A stretch of 55,236 nucleotides of DNA from Paludibacteraceae bacterium (GTDB lineage: Bacteria > Bacteroidota > Bacteroidia > Bacteroidales > Paludibacteraceae), in contig CAJOCN010000035.1 of the NCBI GenBank assembly GCA_905233255.1, positions 1 to 55,236 on the forward strand, given 5' to 3'. The notes under the pieces were generated by a model. The model was not told the DNA's origin, ran no database searches, and saw nothing but the letters and a program-made list of their open reading frames with translations. The position numbers were made by a program, and so were the translations under genes. Positions 19,101 to 28,003 of this stretch are shown here, piece by piece. Every line of letters begins with the position of its first letter. The stretch's first letter is position 1.

Positions 19101-21175
19101 GAGGTGGGGGAGGTGGTGATATTGATGGGCATGAACTTGTCACCTTTATGGTTCTTGGGTTCCACCTCGTAACTCCATGCTCCGTCGTTCTCTATGTCTC
19201 GGTCATTATCATAGTCATACCACCGGTAGTAGCCCCAGTGGTCACGATGCAGACGCAGTGCGAGTTCATCGCCCGGGGTGATATAGATGGTCCGTTTGCG
19301 CTCATGCACGCCTTGCAGGTTATCGGTGCTGTCCTTATGGTGGAAAGAATAGAGCTTGTCGTTGTCCGCTCCCGACCATTTCTGTACAACCCAAATGCTA
19401 TTATTAGCGGTCACCTGGTCTCCCTCTGCCGAGGAGTGCCAGTAGCGGTATGTGTAGGTTATCTGTGCTACGCGGTTAGCGTTCACCTCCGGGGCGGACT
19501 GCGATACCTTGACGCATATCTTGTCTTTTGCGGTCAGGCGCACGGACTCAATCCAGGCTCCTTCCCCGGCTCCTTTGGCTCCTACGATAGCCGGAGTACC
19601 GTCCGGCAGAACGGCTGTCACCTGCAGCGAGTCGTACCATACGCCCTCCTCCTCGTGTCCGCTGTAGTTGGTGAGGTTCATGTTCGGTACATTCTCACCT
19701 ATATAGCGGTCCACAGGGGCATTCACGGCATTATAAACCGTGTTGCCGGATTGGTAACTTGCGTGGATATCAAAGACTTTGGCGGTATCGGTTGCGCTGA
19801 TAGCTGTTCCGCCTACTAATGTATTATTATGGGTGTAAGGGAAAGTGTGGTCGCTCGGGGTGCTGTTCATCGTCATGGTCGTGAACGGCGCGTTGTGGAA
19901 GGTGTGACGGGAGACCATGATCGAGTCCACGTAGTGTACACCCTTGCATTGGAACTTCACGTACAGCCAGTCGTTGTGGTTGGCGTAGTCGCCTGCCGTC
20001 GGTGCGCCCTCGCCGCGCTTGCGCAGGAAATGGCACTCCGTCCTGTCAATCGGCGCGCTTCCGATGGCATACACCGTGTCGTGCCATATATTGGTCGCCT
20101 CGTCCAGCTTGAAACGAGTCTCGCTCACGTAGAACATGGTCGAATCGCCCCACTGCTCCACCACCTCGTAGTCCTCGGGATTGCCGCCGTCTTTGAGTTG
20201 CAAAACCGGCTTCCATACTTTCATGCTTGATTTGCCGTTGTAGGCAGGGATTTTCTCCGGATTGACTGTCGGGTTCGACTGCCACTCGTAGTAGCCTATC
20301 ATGTTATACGGATCTGCCTGAAGTATCGTCTGGTCCTCGATGGGTTTGGAGATGGCGGCATAGACATCCGTATGGTCGAAACGGCTGCGGAAACGATCGA
20401 CGTTCTCGTAGTAGATCACCCTCGAGGTGATAGGATACTTGGTCGTGTCATGATTGTTGGTCTCATAACCCGCAGTCAGTGTTCTCGGCTGGACGTCGAA
20501 AATCAGGTCGCTGCCCGTCTTGCGGTCCCATACGGAGATACGCTGGGAGGCAGAGGGAACACGGCTTGTGGCGCGGCTGAAACCGTACAAGGGGTCGTAG
20601 TTCAGATAACGGGAGATCTCTACACCCGTGGCATCGGAGTAGTAATAGAGGTAGCCCTGGAGATACTTGCTCTGGGCACTCTCGTCCTTGAGGGTGTACC
20701 ACATGGAGGAATGTGCCGTGTCGCACAGCATCAGCGGACTGTAGGAGCCTTTGTCCGGACCGATGGTCAGGTAGCGCTTGCGGTGGTCGGTACACTTCTC
20801 CTCGATCCACACGCTCTGAATAGCGCGCAGATAGTTCTGGTCGGTGAGCACTTTGCCCGTCGGACTGTAGATTCCGCCTACCTTCCACATGGCGGCGTAG
20901 CACGGACCATTATACCAGGCTACCGTGTCTTTGCCGCTCTTGGCTTGGGTGGTATCAATACCTAAATAGTAACGTTTGCCGTTATAGACGGTGGAGAACG
21001 TAGTATATGCTCCCGCCGGCACGGAGATAGATGGGTCATCAACATACGCGCCGGTAATAGCTTTCGGCGCTTTTTCAGGTCCTTTTTCTCCGCTCGCATA
21101 CACGAAAAGCGGCAGTATAATGCATACAATAAGAAGCCATAATTTCATGGCTTTAATCAACAGACTTCTTCTCAT
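13145..21175 (-). CDS. Giant T9SS-secreted protein (2676 aa)
   Basis: An N-terminal signal helix (residues about 8-27) leads to the periplasm. The last 75 residues have the type A T9SS sorting form: a hydrophobic strand with VYIYDVLGRKV, then LPTGVYIISRGDKTERMVIK at the end. Proteins with this tail cross the outer membrane by the gliding/PorSS machinery and are cleaved and anchored. The roughly 2500 residues between are strand-rich, with many Trp, Tyr, Asn and Asp and few hydrophobic runs, suggesting tandem beta-sandwich modules; I see no catalytic motif I can name. It heads an operon with the 135-residue protein and the lipoprotein. Start chosen for the signal peptide and because a perfect promoter lies 70 bases upstream. 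Confidence 0.9.
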   Translation of the reverse strand: MRRSLLIKAMKLWLLIVCIILPLFVYASGEKGPEKAPKAITGAYVDDPSISVPAGAYTTFSTVYNGKRYYLGIDTTQAKSGKDTVAWYNGPCYAAMWKVGGIYSPTGKVLTDQNYLRAIQSVWIEEKCTDHRKRYLTIGPDKGSYSPLMLCDTAHSSMWYTLKDESAQSKYLQGYLYYYSDATGVEISRYLNYDPLYGFSRATSRVPSASQRISVWDRKTGSDLIFDVQPRTLTAGYETNNHDTTKYPITSRVIYYENVDRFRSRFDHTDVYAAISKPIEDQTILQADPYNMIGYYEWQSNPTVNPEKIPAYNGKSSMKVWKPVLQLKDGGNPEDYEVVEQWGDSTMFYVSETRFKLDEATNIWHDTVYAIGSAPIDRTECHFLRKRGEGAPTAGDYANHNDWLYVKFQCKGVHYVDSIMVSRHTFHNAPFTTMTMNSTPSDHTFPYTHNNTLVGGTAISATDTAKVFDIHASYQSGNTVYNAVNAPVDRYIGENVPNMNLTNYSGHEEEGVWYDSLQVTAVLPDGTPAIVGAKGAGEGAWIESVRLTAKDKICVKVSQSAPEVNANRVAQITYTYRYWHSSAEGDQVTANNSIWVVQKWSGADNDKLYSFHHKDSTDNLQGVHERKRTIYITPGDELALRLHRDHWGYYRWYDYDNDRDIENDGAWSYEVEPKNHKGDKFMPINITTSPTSRGRWDININNNKHFTLNTATPEPVIKNENPATQSIKVACDVSAYKNIEHRGEIGVSLTSVTEPTLSYRQVFDIQPANDCRGDGSGANWFEQRTIIAPINRELTFTPSYPIAAGVSSDVEPMYEEDELQYIYYANPSDVGTSTGLSSSDLMKESSYARVGVSKKINSHIELELLNYSTIRGMGKNEEKTIILVNPRTGTGYFLGRGNSEIPRTMPLPSGATKEALEEAIEAKLNDGGTYTDYTFTLQHQDNSDYHNFKYGNYWLYNLYTAIGAEWGTQNIRWYDGYATGSAEFRIDSYNGSTTDLPTGFSSGDLVTIYSTRWNHKGYLASGQWSGDRFDNRIYRSGSTNSTAYQAWLVYQVNTVVERTFFETPAWYMSTDNSTWTKVTHWDYSKSASVSDVAGYSMRPDGSLVIADSKLTRADQTIYYQLRTEHFQLAKITLLTRDPDKEGPKAGAGSIISEDEIENHYTVLYDLGMSTWTAPNTTEIKAYYHHFPWNFTEFSYHYPLSVINNTYRDSVTEMPMKGEYAFLNKFKVPHGGKNTGNPDAEFEALAGAKNGYMLCLNADSKRSTIMRFEYPALTCSSQKIYLVADLCNPVKNSFSPQITADLEGTKDGGLTWETIYRFKTGKIPYDEEHMWYQFALPIDREHVKGYDYFRCTAMLDGATNKNAHLLIDRLRFIEKSRTFNVFQNKIECVQTDSVTALIRLNYKADTDLYKPGMLVAYQFQKWDNDAGGYVPMNSSTDKNDSVQPGYIKDAFTVQEGMTHLKTSAGYDYGYVMVPEADYDPSLSDNTGNQSAKRGELIDQALKKLSITGDAATTRKTQFLDETGNVSTIDQIISSGSIDFGTASTPHIKFFVKEGNDWVIYLACRLPVGATANKTFRIGMTMMDDLNDAPTFTESSCATFHILKIKNATTLKVDGTAWTNHSREEINADDKSGDALKPLAANETYRASVTFDPNVTGATNIHCRFDLLRVDEGERNQAATDKWWTDNYGCTRAQFFDMMATFRIDDEDNPMRNVTNWNNVKPSDFEWSGRTPEIARKIYNTLNKLIVTDRKLEIGLEYRDIYLGNAQNGYFYLIPMPASGTYSHAGESFNATVCNNPLWLELHTDTSAYSLRFGYDSKVGDSYIVPVIRASKTDANNHLKVRIADITHAATAGVVIGWDSTYVIESNDPEWNSSTKTFRYHQDRIVQDDLYDNYYKVPAEGEADMDNRYITFTPVNKAYIDRLKATDCGCYDYDPAGTAYNYDKSNKTYTDNAAGVFKKPTTTTEGCNEWLVKPGTHDGHPTPGYQTPNNYELKAGYWYKFETAFFSVSGGNKVLSNAGGDGTCRGHAEFIVAVAPDTVRWTPSHPDAANFWNDDNNWTAVVNKEDYHGAIATVPMGDTRVIIPETEEGLLPIVADVVEAQKDTLHYGYAKNTCKEILFKKNAQLLGQEKLDYTKALVDVKLTSGTWQTFTPALDHIYSGDMYIPANPETSDASLFAPGTFSQGEGDSWTENPREWPYVVYQGFYNSSVPVAFYNTDEEGNPVTYTYDQSKNSVDWVQTNVLNMAYTPGKACVLNTYGPSDEDGEEIIVRLPKQETAYRGYGRNPSGSDYIAGDAITMESKPAFDDLIHNLAYDKTALGTKEYKEYTLTNEISSDIFFFGNPTMALIDVYQLCLDNASVLKHEDGTYHFTAYQLIDGTNYTVRDITGPGQYFIAPQRAVGLIADTEGKSLTIKLEPDALVALTSEGTIVNDASIRGGGAGAPVRRAAKAAAPATRNYLYISAANETTDEWGNTVNSKAYLTLGESENATRGYKPGEDALNISSGLNYYSDGSFSTPISMYTIADNRALMYDMRDSMNMVPLAFTTLDSRYSISNYTLLSFATEGDWSKPLYLYDALTGDSLLIVNGLKVSVETPLNDQIRYYINGGHRTVSPEAVDPGIATGIELINEEQNDQMVYIYDVLGRKVATLQEHDLISNTVLPTGVYIISRGDKTERMVIK

Positions 21176-21246
21176 CTTCTTTGTTTTCAGTATTTTACGA
21201 GTGGGGGTGAGTGAAAATTAACAAGCTCTCCTCACTAATTTTGCTG

Positions 21247-21277
21247 CAAAGTTACTATATTTTTCCGAGAAATGCAA
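21247..21277 (-). promoter_or_regulatory. Promoter of the giant T9SS protein operon
   Basis: Minus strand: TTG (21275-21277), a 20-base spacer and TAACTTTG (21247-21254). This leaves a leader of about 65 bases before the ATG at 21175. Confidence 0.78.
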
Positions 21278-21358
21278 CAGAAAAATTGAATATGCCAACT
21301 GCACTTTGCAAAAAAGCCCTCCCCTCCCTTGGCTTAGTCCTTTTAGGACCAAGCTGAC

Positions 21359-21541
21359 TGATGAATTTAAGGGTTAAAGGCGAAGGTTTAAAGTCGGTTA
21401 AAAATCGGTTTAAAGTCGGACTAAAGTCGGATGCAAGTGCTGTACACTTTTTTTAAAAAACCCTTCGCCTTTAACCTCTAACCCTTTAGCCTATAACCTT
21501 TCGCCTATAACCTTTAGCCTTTAGCCTTTATAATGCCCGTT
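21359..21541. repeat. Intergenic repeat array with 15-bp inverted repeat
   Basis: This fills most of the gap between the giant cargo gene and rpsL. GGTTAAAGGCGAAGG (21372-21386) is repeated inverted at 21462-21476; between them AAAGTCGG-type units recur. Bases 21477-21541 are CCTATAACC/CCTTTAGCC units ending in TTTATAATGCCC, the reverse complement of the element at 9097-9167. No ORF of note. Confidence 0.75.
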
Positions 21542-21586
21542 TTGGGTGACAAAAATCACTTTTTTTGCATTTTCTTGCCAAATTAT

Positions 21587-21617
21587 TTGGTCAATTCAAA
21601 AAAAAGTTGTACCTTTG
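21587..21617 (+). promoter_or_regulatory. Promoter of the ribosomal super-operon
   Basis: TTG (21587-21589), a 20-base spacer and TACCTTTG (21610-21617). The leader of about 120 bases to rpsL contains a hairpin, CTCACA paired with TGTGAG (about 21643-21662), which could serve autoregulation. Confidence 0.82.
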
Positions 21618-21738
21618 CACGCTTTTTCGCGGTATGTCCTGCCTCACACGTACGTATGTGAGAAATAAAATAGCAAAGTCAGGGTGCCCGCGAGAGCATG
21701 GAATATTTAAGTTAAACAAATTATTAAACAACAACAAA

Positions 21739-22119
21739 ATGCCTACAATTCAACAATTAGTTAGAAAAGGAAGAGCAGAACTGGTGGACAAGTCGAAGAG
21801 CCCGGCTCTGGACAGCTGTCCGCAACGTCGTGGCGTTTGTGTACGTGTTTACACAACGACCCCGAAGAAACCTAACTCCGCAATGCGTAAGGTTGCCCGT
21901 GTGCGCCTCACCAACAGCAAGGAGGTCAACGCTTACATCCCCGGAGAGGGACACAACCTGCAGGAGCACAGTATCGTCATGGTACGTGGCGGCCGTGTGA
22001 AAGACCTGCCGGGTGTTCGTTACCACATCGTTCGCGGTACGCTTGATACCGCCGGCGTAGCGAACCGTCTGCAGCGCCGCTCCAAATACGGAGCTAAGCG
22101 TCCGAAAGCTAAAAAATAA
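21739..22119 (+). CDS. rpsL: 30S ribosomal protein S12
   Basis: 126 residues with the invariant TTPKKPNSA loop and [10 protein letters not shown], the segments that line the decoding centre and contact tRNA in the A site. Lys43, the usual streptomycin-resistance position, is present as lysine, so no resistance substitution is seen there. The start at 21739 ([11 protein letters not shown]) is the family start; the upstream in-frame ATG at 21565 would lie before the promoter. First gene of the super-operon. Confidence 0.98.
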   Translation: MPTIQQLVRKGRAELVDKSKSPALDSCPQRRGVCVRVYTTTPKKPNSAMRKVARVRLTNSKEVNAYIPGEGHNLQEHSIVMVRGGRVKDLPGVRYHIVRGTLDTAGVANRLQRRSKYGAKRPKAKK

Positions 22120-22243
22120 TCAAGCTCTTTAAAAACTAACTAAATGTTCCATATTTGGGACGAAACAATGGGTTGAGGGTTGAGTAAGCGGCTCGGGTAG
22201 CTACTGAAGAAATCGACAACCGAAATTAAAAACAATTGAAACA

Positions 22244-22720
22244 ATGAGAAAAGCAAAACCGACAAAACGTGTGATTCTTCCGGATCCCGTGTATGGCGAA
22301 GTAATGGTGGCAAAGTTTGTGAACCACCTCATGCTCGACGGAAAGAAAAATACCGCATACGGTGTGTTCTATAGCGCACTGGGCTTGGTAGAGAACAAAG
22401 CAAAGAGCGAGGAGAAGAGTGCTCTGGATATCTGGAAACAGGCTCTGGACAATATCACCCCGCTGGTAGAGGTTAAATCGAAGCGTATCGGTGGTGCTAC
22501 CTTCCAGGTTCCGACGGAGATCCGTGCCGACCGTAAGGAGAGCATCGCGATGAAGAACATGATCGCTTTCGCCCGCAAGCGCGGCGGCCACTCGATGGCA
22601 GAGAAGCTTGCAGCAGAGATCATGGATGCGTTCAACAACCAGGGTGGTGCGTTCAAGCGCAAAGAGGACATGCACCGCATGGCGGAGGCTAACCGCGCAT
22701 TCGCACACTTCCGTTTTTAA
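22244..22720 (+). CDS. rpsG: 30S ribosomal protein S7
   Basis: 158 residues, full length, starting [19 protein letters not shown]7 nucleates assembly of the 16S 3' domain (the head) and borders the E site. It lies 124 bases after rpsL; that gap has no ORF. Its stop is followed at once by an ATTGACAATTG-type micro-repeat. Confidence 0.98.
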   Translation: MRKAKPTKRVILPDPVYGEVMVAKFVNHLMLDGKKNTAYGVFYSALGLVENKAKSEEKSALDIWKQALDNITPLVEVKSKRIGGATFQVPTEIRADRKESIAMKNMIAFARKRGGHSMAEKLAAEIMDAFNNQGGAFKRKEDMHRMAEANRAFAHFRF

Positions 22721-22752
22721 TTGACAATTGATAATTGACAATTGACAGTTAA
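22720..22752. repeat. Micro-repeat TTGACAATTGATAATTGACAATTG type
   Basis: TTGACAATTGATAATTGACA continues into a further TTGACA unit between rpsG and fusA. The same motif lies between rplQ and aspS (40070-40103). Confidence 0.8.
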
Positions 22753-22781
22753 GTAACAAAAAAGATTGAAACAATAAACAA

Positions 22782-24896
22782 ATGGCAAAACACGATTTAA
22801 AATTAAACCGTAACATCGGCATTATGGCGCACATCGATGCCGGTAAGACGACCACTTCGGAGCGTATCCTGTTCTATACGGGTCTGACGCACAAGATTGG
22901 TGAGGTACACGACGGTGCTGCTACCATGGACTGGATGGTTCAGGAGCAGGAGCGCGGTATCACCATCACCTCTGCAGCTACGACCACCTATTGGAACTAC
23001 GCAGGTAACAAGTACAAAATCAACCTGATTGACACTCCGGGGCACGTGGATTTCACGGTAGAGGTAGAGCGTTCGCTCCGTATCCTCGACGGCGCTGTGA
23101 TGGCACTGTGCTCGGTAGGTGGTGTTCAACCGCAGTCCGAGACTGTATGGCGCCAGGCTGATAAATATAATGTACCGCGCCTGTGCTACGTGAACAAGAT
23201 GGACCGTTCGGGTGCCAACTTCTTCGACGTAGTACGTCAGATCAAAGAGGTGCTCGGTGCTACCCCGTGTCCCATCCAGATTCCTATCGGTGCTGAGGAG
23301 ACCTTCAAGGGTGTCGTTGACCTCGTGAAGATGAAAGCTATCGTTTGGCACGACGAGACCATGGGTGCCGAGTACGTAGAGGAGCCGATCCCCGCTAACC
23401 TCCAGGCTGAGGCTGAGGAGTGGCGCGACAAGATGCTGGAGACGGTATCTGAGTTCGATGACACGCTGATGGAGAAGTACTTCGACGATCCTTCGACCAT
23501 CACAGAGGACGAGATCCGCGTGGCTATCCGTAAGGGTACCCTCGCGATGAAGATCTTCCCGGTGATCTGCGGTAGCTCCTTCAAGAACAAAGGTGTGCAG
23601 ACCATGCTGGACGCAGTCTGCGCTTACCTGCCGAGCCCGCTGGATACCGAGGTGATCAACGGTACCAACCCGAACACCGATGCACCGGAGGTTCGTCACC
23701 CGAACGATGAGGAGCCGCTCTGCGCACTCGCCTTCAAGATTGCTACCGATCCGTATGTAGGCCGTCTGTGCTACTTCCGTGTGTACTCGGGACACCTCGA
23801 TGCAGGTTCATACGTTTACAACCCCCGTTCGGGTAAGAAAGAGCGTATCAGCCGTATCTTCCAAATGCACTCCAACCACCAGAACCCTGTTGAGACGATT
23901 CTCGCGGGCGATATAGGCGCGGGCGTAGGATTTAAGGATATACGCACGGGCGATACGCTCTGCGACGAGAACAAACCTATCGTACTCGAGTCGATCGAGT
24001 TCCCGGCACCGGTGATCGGTATCTCTGTAGAGCCGAAGAGCCAGGCTGACCTCGACAAACTGGGCGTAGGTCTCGCCAAACTGGCTGAGGAGGATCCGAC
24101 CTTCACCGTCAAGACCGACGAGCAGACCGGTCAGACCGTTATCTCCGGTATGGGTGAGCTTCACCTGGAGATCATCATCGACCGTCTGAAACGCGAGTTC
24201 AAGGTAGAGTGCAACCAGGGCCGTCCGCAGGTAGCTTACCGCGAGGCTATCTCTGCTCCGGTTGAGCTGCGTGAGGTTTACAAGAAGCAGTCCGGTGGTC
24301 GTGGTAAGTTCGCCGATATCATCGTTCGCGTTGAGCCGGCTGATGCTGACTTCCCGGGTGGCCTGCAGTTCGAGGATGTAGTCAAGGGCGGTAACGTGCC
24401 TAAGGAGTATATCCCGTCTGTACAGAAGGGCTTCGAGACGGCTATGAAGAACGGTGTGCTTGCCGGCTATCCGCTCGACAGCCTGAAGGTAACCCTCCTG
24501 GATGGTAGCTTCCACCCCGTTGACTCCGATCAGCTGTCCTTCGAGATCGCTGCACAGATGGCGTTCAAAGAGGCTTGCGCGAAGGCTAAACCGGTACTCA
24601 TGGAGCCGATCATGAAGATCGAGGTTGTTACTCCGGAGGAGAGCATGGGTGATGTCATCGGTGACCTCAACAAACGTCGTGGTCAGGTAGAGGGCATGGA
24701 TACCAGCCGCACCGGTGCACGTATCGTCAAAGCACATGTGCCTCTGGCAGAGATGTTCGGTTACGTAACCGCTCTCCGTACCATCACCTCCGGTCGTGCT
24801 ACGAGCTCCATGGAGTTCAGCCACTACGAGGCAGTAAGCTCGAGCATTGCAAAGGCTGTGCTGACTGAGGTAGGCGGCCGCGTAGACCTCGTATAA
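22782..24896 (+). CDS. fusA: Elongation factor G
   Basis: 704 residues with all five EF-G domains. G motifs are visible: [10 protein letters not shown] (residues 17-26), DTPGHVDF and NKMD. The translocase moves tRNAs and mRNA after each peptide bond using GTP. Position after rpsL and rpsG is the canonical str operon, but no tuf follows, as usual in Bacteroidetes. The downstream 250 bases carry several hairpins and twin palindromes before rpsJ. Confidence 0.98.
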   Translation: MAKHDLKLNRNIGIMAHIDAGKTTTSERILFYTGLTHKIGEVHDGAATMDWMVQEQERGITITSAATTTYWNYAGNKYKINLIDTPGHVDFTVEVERSLRILDGAVMALCSVGGVQPQSETVWRQADKYNVPRLCYVNKMDRSGANFFDVVRQIKEVLGATPCPIQIPIGAEETFKGVVDLVKMKAIVWHDETMGAEYVEEPIPANLQAEAEEWRDKMLETVSEFDDTLMEKYFDDPSTITEDEIRVAIRKGTLAMKIFPVICGSSFKNKGVQTMLDAVCAYLPSPLDTEVINGTNPNTDAPEVRHPNDEEPLCALAFKIATDPYVGRLCYFRVYSGHLDAGSYVYNPRSGKKERISRIFQMHSNHQNPVETILAGDIGAGVGFKDIRTGDTLCDENKPIVLESIEFPAPVIGISVEPKSQADLDKLGVGLAKLAEEDPTFTVKTDEQTGQTVISGMGELHLEIIIDRLKREFKVECNQGRPQVAYREAISAPVELREVYKKQSGGRGKFADIIVRVEPADADFPGGLQFEDVVKGGNVPKEYIPSVQKGFETAMKNGVLAGYPLDSLKVTLLDGSFHPVDSDQLSFEIAAQMAFKEACAKAKPVLMEPIMKIEVVTPEESMGDVIGDLNKRRGQVEGMDTSRTGARIVKAHVPLAEMFGYVTALRTITSGRATSSMEFSHYEAVSSSIAKAVLTEVGGRVDLV

Positions 24897-24907
24897 TAAG
24901 ATAATCA

Positions 24908-25041
24908 GCCATGCATGGGCGGTTCGCCCGAAAGCATCGACCATGCATGGTCGATTAGATAAATAAGGAACGTACACGTACACACATGCGTGTGGCTCTA
25001 AGTACGGCCTGAAAACATAGCATCGACCATGCATGGTCGAT
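24908..25041. repeat. Twin 20-bp palindromes and hairpins between fusA and rpsJ
   Basis: ATCGACCATGCATGGTCGAT, a perfect palindrome, occurs at 24936-24955 and again at 25022-25041, 86 bases apart. Before and between them are hairpins: GGGCG-GTT-CGCCC (24917-24929), and CACAC with GTGTG near 24982-24996. The gap has no convincing ORF. Role unknown: regulator sites, processing hairpins or a mobile repeat are all possible. Confidence 0.8.
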
Positions 25042-25146
25042 ATAGAAAAACAAACCCCGGTAGGGTGCGGGTCATCTTAGCAAATGACTCTTAAGGTTAT
25101 CTGCGCTCTGCCAAGTATTAACAAAATAAAAACACTATTACTAATT

Positions 25147-25452
25147 ATGAGTCAAAAAATCCGTATCAAACTGAAGTCTTTCGACCACAACCTGGTTGAC
25201 AAGTCTGCAGAGAAGATCGTCAAGACCGTAAAGGCTACGGGTGCAGTGGTAAGCGGACCGATTCCCCTGCCGACGCACAAGCGTATCTTTACCGTTAACC
25301 GCTCAACCTTCGTTAACAAGAAGAGCCGCGAGCAATTCGAGTTGGCAAGTTACAAGCGTCTGATCGACATCTACAACTCTAACAACAAGACCGTAGAGGC
25401 TCTCATGAAACTGGAGCTGGCCAGCGGTGTTGAAGTCGAGATCAAAGTTTGA
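25147..25452 (+). CDS. rpsJ: 30S ribosomal protein S10
   Basis: 101 residues from [15 protein letters not shown], the family start; an upstream in-frame ATG (25084) adds an unrelated tail. S10 sits in the 30S head and also serves as NusE in transcription antitermination. The protein opens the S10 part of the cluster. The 146-base gap to rplC holds an ACTAG micro-repeat. Confidence 0.97.
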   Translation: MSQKIRIKLKSFDHNLVDKSAEKIVKTVKATGAVVSGPIPLPTHKRIFTVNRSTFVNKKSREQFELASYKRLIDIYNSNNKTVEALMKLELASGVEVEIKV

Positions 25453-25484
25453 TGAGTATCCGGCCGTTTCCTTCGGATAGTAGC

Positions 25485-25540
25485 TGGAAAACTAGTAGAA
25501 CTAGATAAACTAGAATAACTAGTTAAACTAGACAACCCGA
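25485..25540. repeat. Micro-repeat with AACTAG units between rpsJ and rplC
   Basis: AACTAGTAGAACTAGATAAA and further AACTAG-like units recur five times with a spacing of 8-10 bases. It contains no ORF. Confidence 0.75.
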
Positions 25541-25598
25541 AGGCGAGAACGGAGGAGAAGTAAAATTAATTAACAAATTTAATCAATCTAAAGCAACA

Positions 25599-26216
25599 AT
25601 GCCAGGATTATTAGGAAAAAAGATCGGAATGACTTCCGTCTTTGGTGCCGACGGTAAAAATGTACCGTGCACCGTTATCGAGGCAGGTCCTTGCGTAGTG
25701 ACCCAGCTGAAGACCGTTGAGAAAGACGGTTACAAAGCAGCTCAGGTCGGCTTCATGCACAAGAGCGAGAAGCACACGAACAAGGCCGAGGCTGGCCATT
25801 TCAAGGCAGCCGGCGTAGAGCCCATGCGCCATTTAGCAGAGTTTGAGTATGACGGAGAGTTGACTCTCGGTCAGACCATCACCGCAGCTGACCTCTTCGA
25901 AGAGGGTATGTACGTTGACGTCATCGGAACCAGCAAGGGCCACGGTTTCCAGGGTGTCGTTAAGCGTCACGGTTTCGGTGGTGTAGGCCAGTCCACTCAC
26001 GGTCAGGACGACCGTCTTCGTGCGCCGGGTTCCGTAGGTGCTTGTGCCTACCCGAGCCGTATCTTCCCGGGTACCCGCATGGCGGGCCAGATGGGTGGCG
26101 ACCGAGTTACGGTCCAGAACCTCGTCGTTCTCAAAGTTATCCCCGAGTACAACTTGATCATGGTCAAGGGATCCGTACCCGGTGCAAAAAATTCAATCGT
26201 CGTTATCAACAAGTAA
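25599..26216 (+). CDS. rplC: 50S ribosomal protein L3
   Basis: 205 residues, [20 protein letters not shown] start. The long loop around residues 125-155 ([20 protein letters not shown]) reaches toward the peptidyl-transferase centre and contains the conserved glutamine methylated in some bacteria. L3 starts large-subunit assembly together with L24. The rplD start follows after 6 bases. Confidence 0.98.
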   Translation: MPGLLGKKIGMTSVFGADGKNVPCTVIEAGPCVVTQLKTVEKDGYKAAQVGFMHKSEKHTNKAEAGHFKAAGVEPMRHLAEFEYDGELTLGQTITAADLFEEGMYVDVIGTSKGHGFQGVVKRHGFGGVGQSTHGQDDRLRAPGSVGACAYPSRIFPGTRMAGQMGGDRVTVQNLVVLKVIPEYNLIMVKGSVPGAKNSIVVINK

Positions 26217-26222
26217 TTAGTT

Positions 26223-26852
26223 ATGGAACTTAGTATTCTGAACATGGCCGGCAAAGAGACCGGCAAGAAGATCGCTCTGAATGACGCTATCTTCGCAATT
26301 GAGCCTAACGACCATGCTATCTACTTGGACGTTAAGCAATTCTTGGCGGCACAGCGCCAAGGCACAGCGAAAGCAAAACAACGTAGCGAGAATGCTCACT
26401 CGACCCGTAAGCTCGGTCGCCAGAAGGGCGGCGGTGGCGCACGTCCGGGTGATCTGAAATCTCCGGTACGCGTAGGTGGTGGTACTATCTTCGGTCCCGT
26501 ACCCCGCGACTATGATTTCAAACTCAACAAGAAAGTAAAACAACTCGCCCGCAAGTCGGCTTTGTCGCTGCGCGCAAAACAAAATGAGTTGCTCGTGCTA
26601 GACGCACTCACCTTCGATGCCCCGAAGACCAAAGCCATGGTTGAGGTGCTCAACAACCTGAAAGTAGAGGGTAAGAAAGTTCTCTTCGTCGTTGACGATG
26701 CGAACCTCAACGCCCGCAAATCGGCTGCTAACATCCAGAAGGTGAATGTAGTGAACGTAAACGAGCTGAACACCTACACAATCATGAACTCGAACGCTGT
26801 AGTCCTCACGGAGGCATCGGCAGCTGCTCTCGAGGCAACTTTTAAAGCATAA
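26223..26852 (+). CDS. rplD: 50S ribosomal protein L4
   Basis: 209 residues. The Gly/Arg-rich extension near residues 62-90 ([20 protein letters not shown]) enters the peptide exit tunnel, where macrolide-resistance changes occur. In enterobacteria L4 also represses the S10 operon; whether that holds here cannot be judged. The stop codon overlaps the Shine-Dalgarno sequence of rplW. Confidence 0.98.
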   Translation: MELSILNMAGKETGKKIALNDAIFAIEPNDHAIYLDVKQFLAAQRQGTAKAKQRSENAHSTRKLGRQKGGGGARPGDLKSPVRVGGGTIFGPVPRDYDFKLNKKVKQLARKSALSLRAKQNELLVLDALTFDAPKTKAMVEVLNNLKVEGKKVLFVVDDANLNARKSAANIQKVNVVNVNELNTYTIMNSNAVVLTEASAAALEATFKA

Positions 26853-26858
26853 GGAGGT
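26851..26858 (+). promoter_or_regulatory. Perfect Shine-Dalgarno before rplW
   Basis: AAGGAGGT, the full eight-base complement of the usual 16S tail, lies 5 bases before the rplW ATG and overlaps the rplD stop. Most genes in this cluster have no such site. Confidence 0.8.
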
Positions 26859-26863
26859 ATATT

Positions 26864-27154
26864 ATGGCAATTATTATCAAACCTATCGTCACTGAGAAGA
26901 TGACTGCCGCCGGCGAGAAGTTGAACCGTTACGGTTTCGTAGTAGCTCGCGATGCCAACAAAGTTGAGATCAAGAAGGCAGTAGAGCAAATGTATAATGT
27001 TCAGGTAACCGATGTAAACACGCTCATCCGTGCTCCGAAGGTTAAACAGCGCTGGACGAAGTCCGGTCTGCTCCGCGGCGCGCAGCAGGCGTACAAGAAA
27101 GCCATCGTAACCCTGGCAGAAGGTGAAACAATTGATTTTTATAGCAATATCTAA
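26864..27154 (+). CDS. rplW: 50S ribosomal protein L23
   Basis: 96 residues starting [21 protein letters not shown]23 lines the tunnel exit and docks trigger factor and SRP. The basic loop [13 protein letters not shown] is the rRNA-binding hairpin. The start is fixed by the perfect Shine-Dalgarno; rplB begins 2 bases after its stop. Confidence 0.97.
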   Translation: MAIIIKPIVTEKMTAAGEKLNRYGFVVARDANKVEIKKAVEQMYNVQVTDVNTLIRAPKVKQRWTKSGLLRGAQQAYKKAIVTLAEGETIDFYSNI

Positions 27155-27156
27155 AA

Positions 27157-27981
27157 ATGGCTGTACGTAAATTTAAGCCCACAACACCAGGGCAGAGACA
27201 CAAAGTTATAGGTGCGTTCGAGACAATTACCGCGAGCGCTCCTGAGAAATCGCTTGTGTTTGGTAAAACCAAGACCGGTGGTCGTAACAACGTCGGTAAG
27301 ATGACGATGCGTTACATCGGTGGTGGTCACAAACAGAAGTACCGCGTAATTGACTTCAAGCGCAATAAAGATGGTGTACCCGCAGTAGTTAAGACCATTG
27401 AGTACGATCCGAACCGTAGTGCCCGTATCGCTCTGTTGTTCTACGCTGACGGTGAGAAGCGCTATATTCTTGCACCGAACGGACTGCAAGTAGGTCAGAC
27501 TGTAATGTCGGGAGAGAACGCAGCTCCCGAGGTAGGTAATGCACTGCCGATGTCGGTAATTCCTCTGGGAACACTGATTCACAACATCGAGCTTCGTCCG
27601 GGCCAGGGCGCCTGCATGGTTCGCTCCGCCGGTACCTTCGCTCAGTTGTCGAGCCGTGAGGACAAGTATGCGATCATCAAACTGCCTTCAGGCGAGCTCC
27701 GCAAGGTGCTTGCAGCATGCAAGGCTACGGTTGGTGTCGTAGGCAACTCCGATCACGCTCTTGAGAAATCCGGTAAAGCCGGTCGCAGCCGTTGGCTCGG
27801 TCGTCGTCCGCGCAACCGTGGTGTCGTTATGAACCCTGTAGATCACCCGATGGGTGGTGGTGAGGGACGTCAGTCCGGTGGCCATCCGAGAAGCCGTAAG
27901 GGTCTGCTCGCTAAGGGCTACAAGACGCGTCACCCCAAGAACCAGAGCAATCAGTACATTATCGAAAGACGTAAAAAATAA
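27157..27981 (+). CDS. rplB: 50S ribosomal protein L2
   Basis: 274 residues, full length. The C-terminal [12 protein letters not shown] motif contains the histidine near the peptidyl-transferase centre that is essential in L2. It binds 23S domain IV and helps join the subunits. Confidence 0.98.
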   Translation: MAVRKFKPTTPGQRHKVIGAFETITASAPEKSLVFGKTKTGGRNNVGKMTMRYIGGGHKQKYRVIDFKRNKDGVPAVVKTIEYDPNRSARIALLFYADGEKRYILAPNGLQVGQTVMSGENAAPEVGNALPMSVIPLGTLIHNIELRPGQGACMVRSAGTFAQLSSREDKYAIIKLPSGELRKVLAACKATVGVVGNSDHALEKSGKAGRSRWLGRRPRNRGVVMNPVDHPMGGGEGRQSGGHPRSRKGLLAKGYKTRHPKNQSNQYIIERRKK

Positions 27982-28003
27982 CCTATAAAGTAAAGAAAAG
28001 ATT

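Noticed and set aside
22226..22855. Minus-strand frame over rpsG with an N-terminal-like hydrophobic start
   Set aside because: Shadow of rpsG and the following micro-repeat; no promoter on that strand.
24897..25146. A missing tuf gene or a tRNA between fusA and rpsJ
   Set aside because: No frame or cloverleaf is visible; absence of tuf here is usual in Bacteroidetes.
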